From Candidatus Villigracilis affinis (GTDB taxonomy: Bacteria > Chloroflexota > Anaerolineae > Anaerolineales > Villigracilaceae), in the NCBI GenBank assembly GCA_016718275.1, contig JADKEA010000020.1, forward strand, positions 186,001 through 250,000: a stretch of 64,000 nucleotides of DNA. Direction: 5' to 3'. Position 1 is the first letter of the stretch. The number at the start of each line of letters is the position of its first letter. A model generated the notes under the pieces. It had not been told where the DNA came from. It did not search any database and worked only from the letters and a program-made list of their open reading frames with translations. Made by a program: the position numbers and the translations under genes. Below are positions 28,521-35,760 of the stretch, in pieces.

Positions 28521-28589
28521 ACACGCACCGCCCGAGGATTTGAATGAGAGACAGACCTGAATTACGAAAACCATCGGGGCGGTGCGTGT
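28521..28589. repeat. GC-rich long-range inverted repeat
   Basis: ACACGCACCGCCC (28521-28533) is perfectly complementary to 28577-28589 across a 43-base centre. It lies between the GH5 terminator and the next start codon (28696). It is not a terminator because no T run follows, and no RNA family was recognised. Confidence 0.5.
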
Positions 28590-28695
28590 TAGGTGAGATC
28601 ATAAAAAGCAGATGTTTGCCTATTGTTTTTATTTTTCAAACGATTATACTGAATCTAAGTAAATTTTTCCAAATCCAATCAGAAGAGGAGATGTT

Positions 28696-30513
28696 ATGTT
28701 TACTAGAAAACCGATTTTCCGAATATCTTTTGTTTTAATTGTTATCGCGTTTCTGTTAACAGGTATTTTACCTACAAAGGCCGAGTCGCTTGCCAGTGGT
28801 GTCAGCCCTTGGCCTATGTATGGTCATGATGCTGCCCACACAAGCTACAGTCCGTTCAATGGGCCGAATACGGCTAACTTGATATGGAGTTACCCACTCG
28901 ATGTCAAGGTGCAAGATAATGCTTCACCAATAATCAGTCCTGACGGCACAATCTACATACCAAGTGAACTTGGATTCTTTGCTGTCAATCCTGATGGCGC
29001 ACTAAAATGGAAAAAATGGGGGACCGCTTGGTATGATTACACACTTACCAGGCAAGCACCGGCTGTTGGAAGTGATGGAACTGTATATGTTGTTTCAAAT
29101 GATTCATTATTTGCGCTCAATCCAATAAATGGCACAACATTATGGTCATACCAAATTGGAGGGACGACCTATGGTTCCCCTACAATTGGACCGGATGGCA
29201 CAATATACATTGGCGGGAACTCCAGTAATTCCTTTATGTATGCATTAAATCCCAATGGAACGCTGAAGTGGCAATGGGATTCAGGAAGTAGTTGTTGGAT
29301 TGAATCTAGTCCGGCCCTTACGAGCAACGGCGCTGTGGTTTTTTATCATGACTGTTTGGGTCTCGTCGCTCTCACCAACAGTGGTACCCTCGATTGGTCG
29401 CGTTCGGAGTTGGGTGAGCCATGGAATTCGCCTTCGATTGCTTTGGATGGAACTATCTACATTGGTGACACGGATGGTTACTTCCATGCGTTGAATACTA
29501 ACGGCACTGATAAATGGAAGGTGCCTGTTTTGAATTGGATGTATGAGTCGGCCAGTGCAATTTCTGCAGACGGCAGTACAGTTTATCGCGGTGATAACGG
29601 TGGTATTTTCTACGCTTTTAACGCGGCGGGATCTGTAAAATGGCAATATGATACAGGCATTGCAGGCTTTATCACTTCAACACCTGCATTGACTGCTAAT
29701 GGTATCGTGTATTTTACTCAAGGTTGGACAAGTTCTGTGCAAGCTGGTGATAAAGGGTATGTATATGCTTTGCGTGCAGCGGACGGGATTTTGTTGTGGA
29801 AGTATGAGGTTGGTTGGTCAAGTTCGTCCCCTGCCATTGGAGTCGACGGAACGCTCTATGTCGTTGGGAATAATGCATCTGATAATGCAGTTCTCTATGC
29901 CTTCCGTGTTCCCCAAACTACTTTTAGTGATGTGCCCCTTGATCATCCACTTTATAAATATATCGAGGCTCTATATCAGGCAGGTTACACAGCCGGATGC
30001 AGCACCAGTCCACTGATGTTCTGCCCCGATACGATTTTGGACCGTGCGCAATCCGCCGTTTTCATGCTGCGCGGACAAATGGGCTCTGGGTACACCCCGC
30101 CAGCCGTCACAGGCATCTTCGGCGACAACTGGACTGGTTTCGAATGGGCGCAGCCGTGGGCCGAAGGTATGTATCAGGAAGGCCTGACCACAGGCTGCCA
30201 GAGTAGTCCGTTGCTGTTTTGCCCCGCGAATCAACTTCCGCGTGTGGAGGCCAGCATCTTTGGTCTGCGCATGAAATATGGCGTGGGTTACGCCCCTCCC
30301 GCCGCGAGTGGGACTTTGTTTGCTGATTTCCCGCCCAGTGACCCAAGCTACTGGGGAATCGATTGGGCAGAGCAAGCTTATCTGGATGGTCTGCTCCCCG
30401 CCTGCGGCACAGACAGCGGCACAGGCAAACCGATGTTCTGCCCAAGTCAACTGGTGGATCGCGGCTGGGGTGCGTACTTGATCGTCAAAGCCAAGAATTT
30501 GCCCACACCGTAA
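28696..30513 (+). CDS. PQQ-like beta-propeller protein with type-B SLH tail
   Basis: Secreted protein of 605 residues. After the signal peptide (about 1-30), residues of about 35-400 contain seven or eight repeats of the PQQ-like/BamB type: 'A-GSDGTVYV-S-DSLFALNP-NGT-LWSY', 'IGPDGTIYIGG', 'LKWQWDSG'. The opening SPWPMYGHDAAHTSYSPF is typical of secreted propellers in this family. No dehydrogenase catalytic residues are seen, so ligand binding or adhesion is more likely. The type-B SLH triplet starts near 408. ATG 28696 follows AGAGGAG. Confidence 0.88.
   Translation: MFTRKPIFRISFVLIVIAFLLTGILPTKAESLASGVSPWPMYGHDAAHTSYSPFNGPNTANLIWSYPLDVKVQDNASPIISPDGTIYIPSELGFFAVNPDGALKWKKWGTAWYDYTLTRQAPAVGSDGTVYVVSNDSLFALNPINGTTLWSYQIGGTTYGSPTIGPDGTIYIGGNSSNSFMYALNPNGTLKWQWDSGSSCWIESSPALTSNGAVVFYHDCLGLVALTNSGTLDWSRSELGEPWNSPSIALDGTIYIGDTDGYFHALNTNGTDKWKVPVLNWMYESASAISADGSTVYRGDNGGIFYAFNAAGSVKWQYDTGIAGFITSTPALTANGIVYFTQGWTSSVQAGDKGYVYALRAADGILLWKYEVGWSSSSPAIGVDGTLYVVGNNASDNAVLYAFRVPQTTFSDVPLDHPLYKYIEALYQAGYTAGCSTSPLMFCPDTILDRAQSAVFMLRGQMGSGYTPPAVTGIFGDNWTGFEWAQPWAEGMYQEGLTTGCQSSPLLFCPANQLPRVEASIFGLRMKYGVGYAPPAASGTLFADFPPSDPSYWGIDWAEQAYLDGLLPACGTDSGTGKPMFCPSQLVDRGWGAYLIVKAKNLPTP
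29921..30513 (+). repeat. Type-B SLH coding repeat, copy 3
   Basis: The first about 100 bp diverge from copies 1 and 2. From about 30020 to the stop codon the DNA is nearly identical to them. The abrupt change in similarity fits recombination inside the gene. Confidence 0.8.
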
Positions 30514-30525
30514 TTTTCAGGAGTG

Positions 30526-30568
30526 AAAAATGACAGTCGCCTTTATGGATTGGGCGGCTGTCATTTTT
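30526..30568 (+). terminator. Intrinsic terminator after the PQQ-propeller gene
   Basis: AAAAATGACAG (30526-30536) pairs with CTGTCATTTTT (30558-30568), with further pairing inside. Confidence 0.9.
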
Positions 30569-30629
30569 GGATTTGCGTTGTTCCCATGAACTTTAAATAC
30601 GCGGCGGCGTCTATAACATGGAGGAATCC

Positions 30630-31100
30630 ATGAAATCAACCATTGAACTGACACTTGTACTGGGAATGGTCTTGACCACCTGCCAATCGAATCCCACCTT
30701 TGTTGACACATCGCCTCTTTCTTCCCCTCAGCCTGCTGACACCTTCGACGGGACTCTCTCCACCCCTCAAATTGCTCTTACACATTCCTCTACGCAGGAG
30801 ATTGCCGTGCAGGCATCCCGGAATGACTTGAGCCGGCGATTGAATATCAATGCCGATCAGATCACGGTAGTGAATGTTACAGAGGTAACGTGGTCTGATA
30901 CCAGTCTGGGTTGCCCGCAACCGGGCATGGTCTATGCCCAGGTACTGACACCCGGCTACATGATACAGTTGAAAGCGAATGAAAGGATCTATACCTATCA
31001 ATCTGACACGAAGGGAAACGTTGCGGAATGCGGCGGGCCTGAATTTCCGGTCACGCCGGGAGAAATCCAGGACGGACAACCTTGGATGCCTGTTCCATGA
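30630..31100 (+). CDS. Small lipoprotein of unknown function
   Basis: This 156-residue protein has a lipoprotein-like signal (VLGMVLTTC, lipid cysteine at about residue 18) and a low-complexity S/T/P linker. A C-terminal domain of about 90 residues contains 'VTWSDTSLGCPQPGMVYAQ', 'GYMIQL', 'YTYQSD' and 'ECGGP'. The SLGCP-type domain is one I have seen in uncharacterised secreted proteins but cannot name securely. ATG 30630 is preferred to ATG 30618 because GGAGG lies between them at the right distance. It has no SLH tail. It converges with the M6 peptidase gene. Confidence 0.75.
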   Translation: MKSTIELTLVLGMVLTTCQSNPTFVDTSPLSSPQPADTFDGTLSTPQIALTHSSTQEIAVQASRNDLSRRLNINADQITVVNVTEVTWSDTSLGCPQPGMVYAQVLTPGYMIQLKANERIYTYQSDTKGNVAECGGPEFPVTPGEIQDGQPWMPVP

Positions 31101-31110
31101 CGATGACAAA

Positions 31111-31143
31111 ATAAAAAGAGCCTGCCTCACACGAGGCAGGCTC
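31111..31143 (-). terminator. Intrinsic terminator of the M6 peptidase gene
   Basis: GAGCCTGCCTC (31118-31128) pairs with GAGGCAGGCTC (31133-31143). The T run lies on the minus-strand exit side, so it mainly serves the minus-strand gene. Confidence 0.85.
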
Positions 31144-31160
31144 AATGTTACAGAAGCAGG

Positions 31161-33200
31161 CTACTTCTTTGGTCCCTTGTTTGTATATGTGAAGTCGTAT
31201 GTATAGGGAGCATAGGATGTGGTGCCTTCCGGCGCATCGAAGGTAACCAGCATGGCAACCTTGGTGGACCACTTCAACACCTTGTTCAGTTCGAAGAGGC
31301 CCTGTTCGGTTACGTGGTTCAACTTCATGCTGACCACCTTGTACTCATTCCCCTTTCCAACAGTCTTCATGCCGATAAAGGTTACGGTGTAATCATTGTT
31401 AACCGGCAGATAGTAGGTGAGATCATGGAAAGCCGCGGTGTTTGAGCCGTCGGAGATCAGCGTACCATCCACATAGACGTTGTCTATGAACCAACCGTCA
31501 TAGTAGGTTCCCCAATCGGTTACATAGCGGAATGCAACCAGAATATTCTGGCCGTCGTACGCGCTTAGATCATAAGACATGTTAACCCATGTACCGCTCC
31601 AGCCGGTGAGGCCGGGCAGGTTGGCAATGACGGTTGGATGAGCATTGGGGTCATGATCGGAGGTGGTATAGGCGTTGGCGAGGCTTGCCCAGGTGTATCC
31701 GCCGTCGGTTGAGACCTGAACGAAGCCATAATCCCAAAGCTCTTCGGTATCGTAGTAAGTATCGAAGGTCAATGTACCGCCGCCCGTCGTTTCAAAGATG
31801 GCCCAATTATCCAGCAAATCGCCCGCACCGCCCCATATCACAGCGCCGTCTGATGTCCAGCCGGTTGGGAATGTGCTATAAGCGATCCCGTTAAAAGTGA
31901 ATTTGCCAAGAGCCTTGGGGTCGCCGTTGACCCAAATGTAATCGGTGCCCCATGGCGGCGCGCCGGGGGTATTGAAGGCTTCGAGATTTGGCGCGGCTGG
32001 CGTGCCGATATTCAGTGGCGCAAAGTAATAGCTCAGTTTTGGATCGACATTATAGAATTGATAGAGTCCGCCGCCGGGGTTCTTTGAGTTAATCAACATT
32101 GCCACGGACCAATCGTGGAAAATGTCGGCGAAACTCTTTTGAATGTTGAATGCGGCCAGTGTGGAGTTGATACCGCTGATCCCATTGCCCTCATCATGGA
32201 ATAGAGCTTGGGTGAACGGCTTGCCATATTTCTCCAGGAGATAATACTGGAACAAGTAAGCCTGACCATAATCGGTCAATATCTCCAGATCGCCCTGGTC
32301 GCCCCAAACCGTCAGCGAATTCTCGGGCCTGGCTGCGGCGGCATCCACATGACCCTGGACGGCGATGCCGTACCCGGTCAGATACTCGGCGAGATTCGAC
32401 ATGCCTTCATTGATGAAGTTCTCCTCATCTGAGTCGTAGTCACTGTGCAGCAGGTGTTGATATTCATGGGCAAAGACGCCTTCATAAAGATAGGGTCGTG
32501 TGCCGTTTGGCCCGGTGCGATTGACCCAATCGTAGGCATCAATTGTCATCACATTGCGGTCAAAATAGGCTTCATAAGAAGGTGAGTAGAACCCTGCGAT
32601 GTAGATGGGGTAATTCGGATCGAAATAATTCTCATCGCGGACGTTTGAAACCAACACCACCTGGCGGCCAGCCGTATCGGAGTAGTATCCGGGCGGGAAA
32701 TATCCCCAGGCTTCAAGCAGGGAATATGCCCCATCATGTGCGGCGGGCATTCCGAAGAAGGATGTCTCCTTCGGATACATATTGTTCTCAAACTGTCCAA
32801 GCATATACTGGGCTTGTTCACAAGTAATTTCTGGGGTAGGGCGCGGATCACCCGCAGGCCATGCCAAACTGCTTTGCACCCAAATTTGAGCCAGCGGTCC
32901 CTCGGCTACGAGATAATAGTTCGTAAATCCATAGGCGCCTGTCACACTGTTTAATCGCATCCAGGTCTTGGTAGCCAGGACGCAACTCGTATAAGGCGTA
33001 TTGCTCGAAAAGCCCGCCTCTTTTGCCGCATCTTCCGGTGTGTTGCTGATGATATCTGGGGTTGCTGGCATTTCACGGATGACCGGGCCGGCATCCATCG
33101 GGCTGTAGTCGATTGGTTTGGGCGCGGCAGATGCAGTTCCGGGCATGACGGCGATCGTCAATGCTAGTATGCCGATAACGGCAAGGATCTTTCTGTTCAT
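31161..33200 (-). CDS. Immune-inhibitor-A-like (M6-type) metallopeptidase
   Basis: Secreted protein of 679 residues with a signal peptide (about 1-25, TASAA-P). A zinc metallopeptidase domain spans about 60-400, with HEYQH at 245-249 and a downstream glutamate in 'FINEGMSNLAEYL' as the likely third ligand. Residues of about 450-590 form a beta-sandwich of the immune inhibitor A type ('WAIFETTGGGTLTFDTYYDTE', 'VQVSTDGGYTWASL', 'DGWFIDNVYVDG'). Unlike its neighbours it carries no SLH tail, so it is probably released. AAGGAGAAT precedes the start. A c-di-GMP-I riboswitch with a terminator lies in the leader, so expression should respond to c-di-GMP. Confidence 0.88.
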   Translation of the reverse strand: MNRKILAVIGILALTIAVMPGTASAAPKPIDYSPMDAGPVIREMPATPDIISNTPEDAAKEAGFSSNTPYTSCVLATKTWMRLNSVTGAYGFTNYYLVAEGPLAQIWVQSSLAWPAGDPRPTPEITCEQAQYMLGQFENNMYPKETSFFGMPAAHDGAYSLLEAWGYFPPGYYSDTAGRQVVLVSNVRDENYFDPNYPIYIAGFYSPSYEAYFDRNVMTIDAYDWVNRTGPNGTRPYLYEGVFAHEYQHLLHSDYDSDEENFINEGMSNLAEYLTGYGIAVQGHVDAAAARPENSLTVWGDQGDLEILTDYGQAYLFQYYLLEKYGKPFTQALFHDEGNGISGINSTLAAFNIQKSFADIFHDWSVAMLINSKNPGGGLYQFYNVDPKLSYYFAPLNIGTPAAPNLEAFNTPGAPPWGTDYIWVNGDPKALGKFTFNGIAYSTFPTGWTSDGAVIWGGAGDLLDNWAIFETTGGGTLTFDTYYDTEELWDYGFVQVSTDGGYTWASLANAYTTSDHDPNAHPTVIANLPGLTGWSGTWVNMSYDLSAYDGQNILVAFRYVTDWGTYYDGWFIDNVYVDGTLISDGSNTAAFHDLTYYLPVNNDYTVTFIGMKTVGKGNEYKVVSMKLNHVTEQGLFELNKVLKWSTKVAMLVTFDAPEGTTSYAPYTYDFTYTNKGPKK

Positions 33201-33300
33201 CAGATTCTCCTTATGTATATATATTTGAACAAAAACGATATCCCTTGCATAGAAGCGGTTTATTTCTTCGTTTCACCTCCGTGATGGTTGTAAATGGAAA

Positions 33301-33333
33301 TTAAAAACTGCCGAAGTAAAAACCTTTCGGCAG
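33301..33333 (-). terminator. Riboswitch-linked terminator upstream of the M6 gene
   Basis: On the minus strand, CTGCCGAAAG (33333-33324) pairs with CTTCGGCAG (33316-33308) and is followed by TTTTTAA. It directly follows the aptamer, as expected for transcriptional control. Confidence 0.85.
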
Positions 33334-33405
33334 TCTGGCGGTCTATACGTGTAGACCCATGACTTTGCGTCCCCATCTCGCGATGGGTTTGCCATTTCGA
33401 GGCGA
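33334..33405 (-). promoter_or_regulatory. Cyclic di-GMP-I (GEMM) riboswitch
   Basis: Read on the minus strand, this leader contains the hallmark GEMM-I core: GGCAAACC, then a P1b hairpin closed by a GCGA (GNRA) tetraloop, then GGGACGCAAAG, then a second helix (GGTCTA...TAGACC). A terminator follows directly and the M6 start codon lies about 130 bases further on. The 3' pairing of the outer helix was not resolved in detail. The direction of switching (on or off) cannot be told by eye. Confidence 0.88.
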
Positions 33406-33629
33406 ATCCCTACCTCTCAAGCAAATGCAAAATAACTCTAAATGTGTTTTTATATTACAAGGTTTGGACGGTAATTTCAAGTGATAATTTGCAATGTTTC
33501 CGGCAGCGCCTGATCTCTGATTACAGCGAGGTTTTGTATCTATTTCGATAATGATTGTCGCAATGATGCAATTCCGCGTGTAGTGAGTGGAGATTGGATA
33601 TTTTCTTAACTGTGCAACCTGCGGTCAAC

Positions 33630-33683
33630 CGCGGATGGGGCGCGTACTTGATCGTCAAAGCCAGGAATTTGCCGACACCGTAA
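33630..33683 (+). pseudogene. Relic of a type-B SLH gene 3' end
   Basis: This 54-bp stretch encodes GWGAYLIVKARNLPTP and a TAA stop. It matches the last codons of the genes ending at 26775, 28438 and 30513 with only a few base changes. No open frame leads into it. An orphan terminator follows. It is what remains of a deleted or recombined SLH gene. In the surrounding gap, 33421-33629 shows nothing recognisable and 33742-33886 is leader for the RCC1 gene. Confidence 0.85.
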
Positions 33684-33710
33684 TTCGAAAAATCAAAATA
33701 TCTGTACTGG

Positions 33711-33741
33711 CAGGAGCCGTGAGTCGTTCTCACGGCTCCTG
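33711..33741 (+). terminator. Orphan terminator after the SLH relic
   Basis: CAGGAGCCGTGAG (33711-33723) pairs perfectly with 33729-33741. It resembles the terminators behind intact SLH genes but now has only the relic upstream. Confidence 0.85.
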
Positions 33742-33886
33742 TTGTTAGTCGTCTGTTTTCGGTGGGGATTGTGTACCTATGAGCCAATACCGCCCAATCC
33801 ATACTTGATATTTGATTTGATAAATCGTATAGTGATTTAAGGGGCAACGTGCTGAAAATGTCGTGTATTAACCTGGGAGGGTTTCC

Positions 33887-34771
33887 ATGTTTACTCAAAA
33901 GTCGATTTTCTTTATATTGGGCGGTTTGTTGTTGTCGTTTCTAATGAATCCAGTGACGGTTGGTGCAAGTGAAACTGGGGAAATGCCTCCATTGTGTCTG
34001 CAATGGGGGGGAGACTTTGCGCCGCTGACCGCTGGCAGTGAGATGGGACCCATTTCGGCGGGGTTGAACCATACCTGCACACGGACTTCCTCGGGCGGGG
34101 TGGCATGTTGGGGAAATAATATGTCTCAGCAATTGGGAAATAACATGATGACTCATAGCCATGTTCCAGTAATGAGCCAACTTATCACTGGAGCGAGCGC
34201 CATCGCAGCTGGGGGGATGCATGTCTGTGCACTGACCACGACGGGTGGGGTGCTGTGTTGGGGAGATAATAGCGCAGGTCAATTGGGGAATAGCACGCCT
34301 TTCTGGTCCACGTATGAGCCGGTGAGTGTGCTTGGTTTATCCAGCGGGGTGATCGCCATTGCAGCGGGCCATGCTCATACCTGCGCACTTACGACAACCG
34401 GTGGGGTGAAATGCTGGGGAAGTAATGGCGATGGCCAATTAGGGAATAACTCAAATACTGGCGGCTACACCCCAGTCAATGTAAGCGGACTCACCAGCGG
34501 GGTGACTGCTATTGCAGTGGGTGGAGGGCATTCCTGCGCGTTGACTGCAACGGGCGGAGTGATGTGTTGGGGAAGTAATAGCAATGGTCAATTGGGGAAT
34601 AATAACTCCAATAACCCAAGCCCAATCCCAGTCAACGTGGTTGGGCTATCCAGCGGGGTGGTTGCCATTGCTGCTGGTAGTTCTCATACTTGTGCGTTAA
34701 CTGCGCTTGGAGGCATAAAATGCTGGGGTAATAATCAATTTGGACAAGTTGGGCAACAACACATTTTCTGA
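33887..34771 (+). CDS. RCC1-repeat propeller with SLH tail, N-terminal part (frameshifted)
   Basis: This 294-residue reading frame has a signal peptide (about 1-27), then five or six RCC1-type repeats of about 50 residues (SSGVVAIAAGSSHTCALTATGGVKCWGSN--GQLGNN). It breaks in the middle of a repeat. A single extra G at about 34748 turns GQ-LGNN into GQVGQQHIF and a stop. Removing it joins this frame to the next one without loss. GGGAGGG precedes ATG 33887. RCC1 propellers outside eukaryotes are usually binding modules. Confidence 0.85.
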   Translation: MFTQKSIFFILGGLLLSFLMNPVTVGASETGEMPPLCLQWGGDFAPLTAGSEMGPISAGLNHTCTRTSSGGVACWGNNMSQQLGNNMMTHSHVPVMSQLITGASAIAAGGMHVCALTTTGGVLCWGDNSAGQLGNSTPFWSTYEPVSVLGLSSGVIAIAAGHAHTCALTTTGGVKCWGSNGDGQLGNNSNTGGYTPVNVSGLTSGVTAIAVGGGHSCALTATGGVMCWGSNSNGQLGNNNSNNPSPIPVNVVGLSSGVVAIAAGSSHTCALTALGGIKCWGNNQFGQVGQQHIF

Positions 34772-35681
34772 TGAAAGCCTTCTGCCTGTGGATGTGGTGG
34801 GGCTTCCCAGCGGAGTGGTTTCCATTGCTACTGGAGAACATCATACCTGTGCTCTGACTTCAACTGGGGGGATGATGTGCTGGGGCGATAATGACAATGG
34901 ACAATTGGGAAATAATTCATTGACCGTCAGTGCTGTTCCGGTGAATGTATCTGGTTTATCGAGTGGAGTTAGTTACATGACAGGAGCACGTTGGCATACC
35001 TGCGCGCTGACCTCAGACGGCGGAGGCATGTGTTGGGGGGCAAATGACTTTGGTCAATTGGGGGATGGAACAGATATCAGAAGCCTTATCCCAGTGTATA
35101 TATCAGGTATGGCTCCTGTTCCCACCATATTCACAGATGTACCATCCACGTATTGGGCGTGGGAATATATCGAGCGATTGTATAACGCCGGTATCACCAG
35201 CGGATGCAGTACCTCTCCGATGATGTATTGTCCTGAGGCAACTGTCACCCGCGCCCAAATGGCCATCTTCATTTTGCGCGGCGTGCACGGGAGTTCCTAT
35301 ATTCCTCCAGCCGCAACTGGAACTGTCTTCACGGATGTCCCACTCGGTACCTTCGCCGCAGATTGGATCGAACAACTTGCGTCAGAGGGAGTCACTGCTG
35401 GATGTGGCGGCGGAAACTATTGCCCCGATGCGACCATCACCCGCGCTCAAATGGCGATCTTCCTGTTGCGTGGTGAACATGGAAGTTCTTATGTTCCTCC
35501 TGCTGCAACAGGAACGGTTTTTGGGGATGTTCCGCTTGGTTCCTTTGCAGATGCATGGATCGAGCAACTCGCGGCCGAAGGTGTCACCAGCGGATGCGGC
35601 GGCGGCAACTACTGTCCCGATGCCAATGTGACACGTGCTGAAATGGCAGTCTTTTTAGTCAGAGCATTTAGTTTGCCGTAA
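34740..35681 (+). CDS. RCC1-repeat propeller with SLH tail, C-terminal part (frameshifted)
   Basis: This 313-residue frame continues the RCC1 propeller of the preceding frame from its second codons (LGNNTFSDESLLPV), adds three more repeats, then three type-A SLH modules (about residues 130-313). The nominal ATG at 34740 has no ribosome site and lies inside a repeat. It is therefore the downstream half of a single gene of about 598 codons spanning 33887-35681, not an independent gene. The shift may be a sequencing error or a true inactivating mutation. Confidence 0.85.
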   Translation: MDKLGNNTFSDESLLPVDVVGLPSGVVSIATGEHHTCALTSTGGMMCWGDNDNGQLGNNSLTVSAVPVNVSGLSSGVSYMTGARWHTCALTSDGGGMCWGANDFGQLGDGTDIRSLIPVYISGMAPVPTIFTDVPSTYWAWEYIERLYNAGITSGCSTSPMMYCPEATVTRAQMAIFILRGVHGSSYIPPAATGTVFTDVPLGTFAADWIEQLASEGVTAGCGGGNYCPDATITRAQMAIFLLRGEHGSSYVPPAATGTVFGDVPLGSFADAWIEQLAAEGVTSGCGGGNYCPDANVTRAEMAVFLVRAFSLP

Positions 35682-35698
35682 CAAATGAACTTGAAGCA

Positions 35699-35734
35699 AA
35701 AAGAGCCGCGAGATTCTCGCGGCTCTTTCTTTTT
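35699..35734. terminator. Bidirectional terminator between the RCC1-SLH gene and metK
   Basis: AAAGAGCCGCGAG pairs with CTCGCGGCTCTTT around a 3-base loop. There is an A run before it and a T run after it, so it can serve both converging genes. Confidence 0.92.
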
Positions 35735-35760
35735 ACCTATTACCTATTCACTCAAACTTC

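Noticed and set aside
28544..28738. 64-codon ORF before the PQQ-propeller gene
   Set aside because: It overlaps the inverted repeat and the propeller start, and has no ribosome site or recognisable sequence.
33521..33898. 125-codon minus-strand ORF
   Set aside because: It runs antisense across the SLH relic and its terminator. The translation has no recognisable domain.
34740..34771. Programmed ribosomal frameshift in the RCC1-SLH gene
   Set aside because: There is no slippery heptamer or downstream structure. A one-base insertion is the simpler explanation.
2280..35681. Sortase-type anchoring of the exoenzymes
   Set aside because: No LPxTG-like motif or C-terminal hydrophobic tail is present. 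All fourteen end right after the third SLH module.
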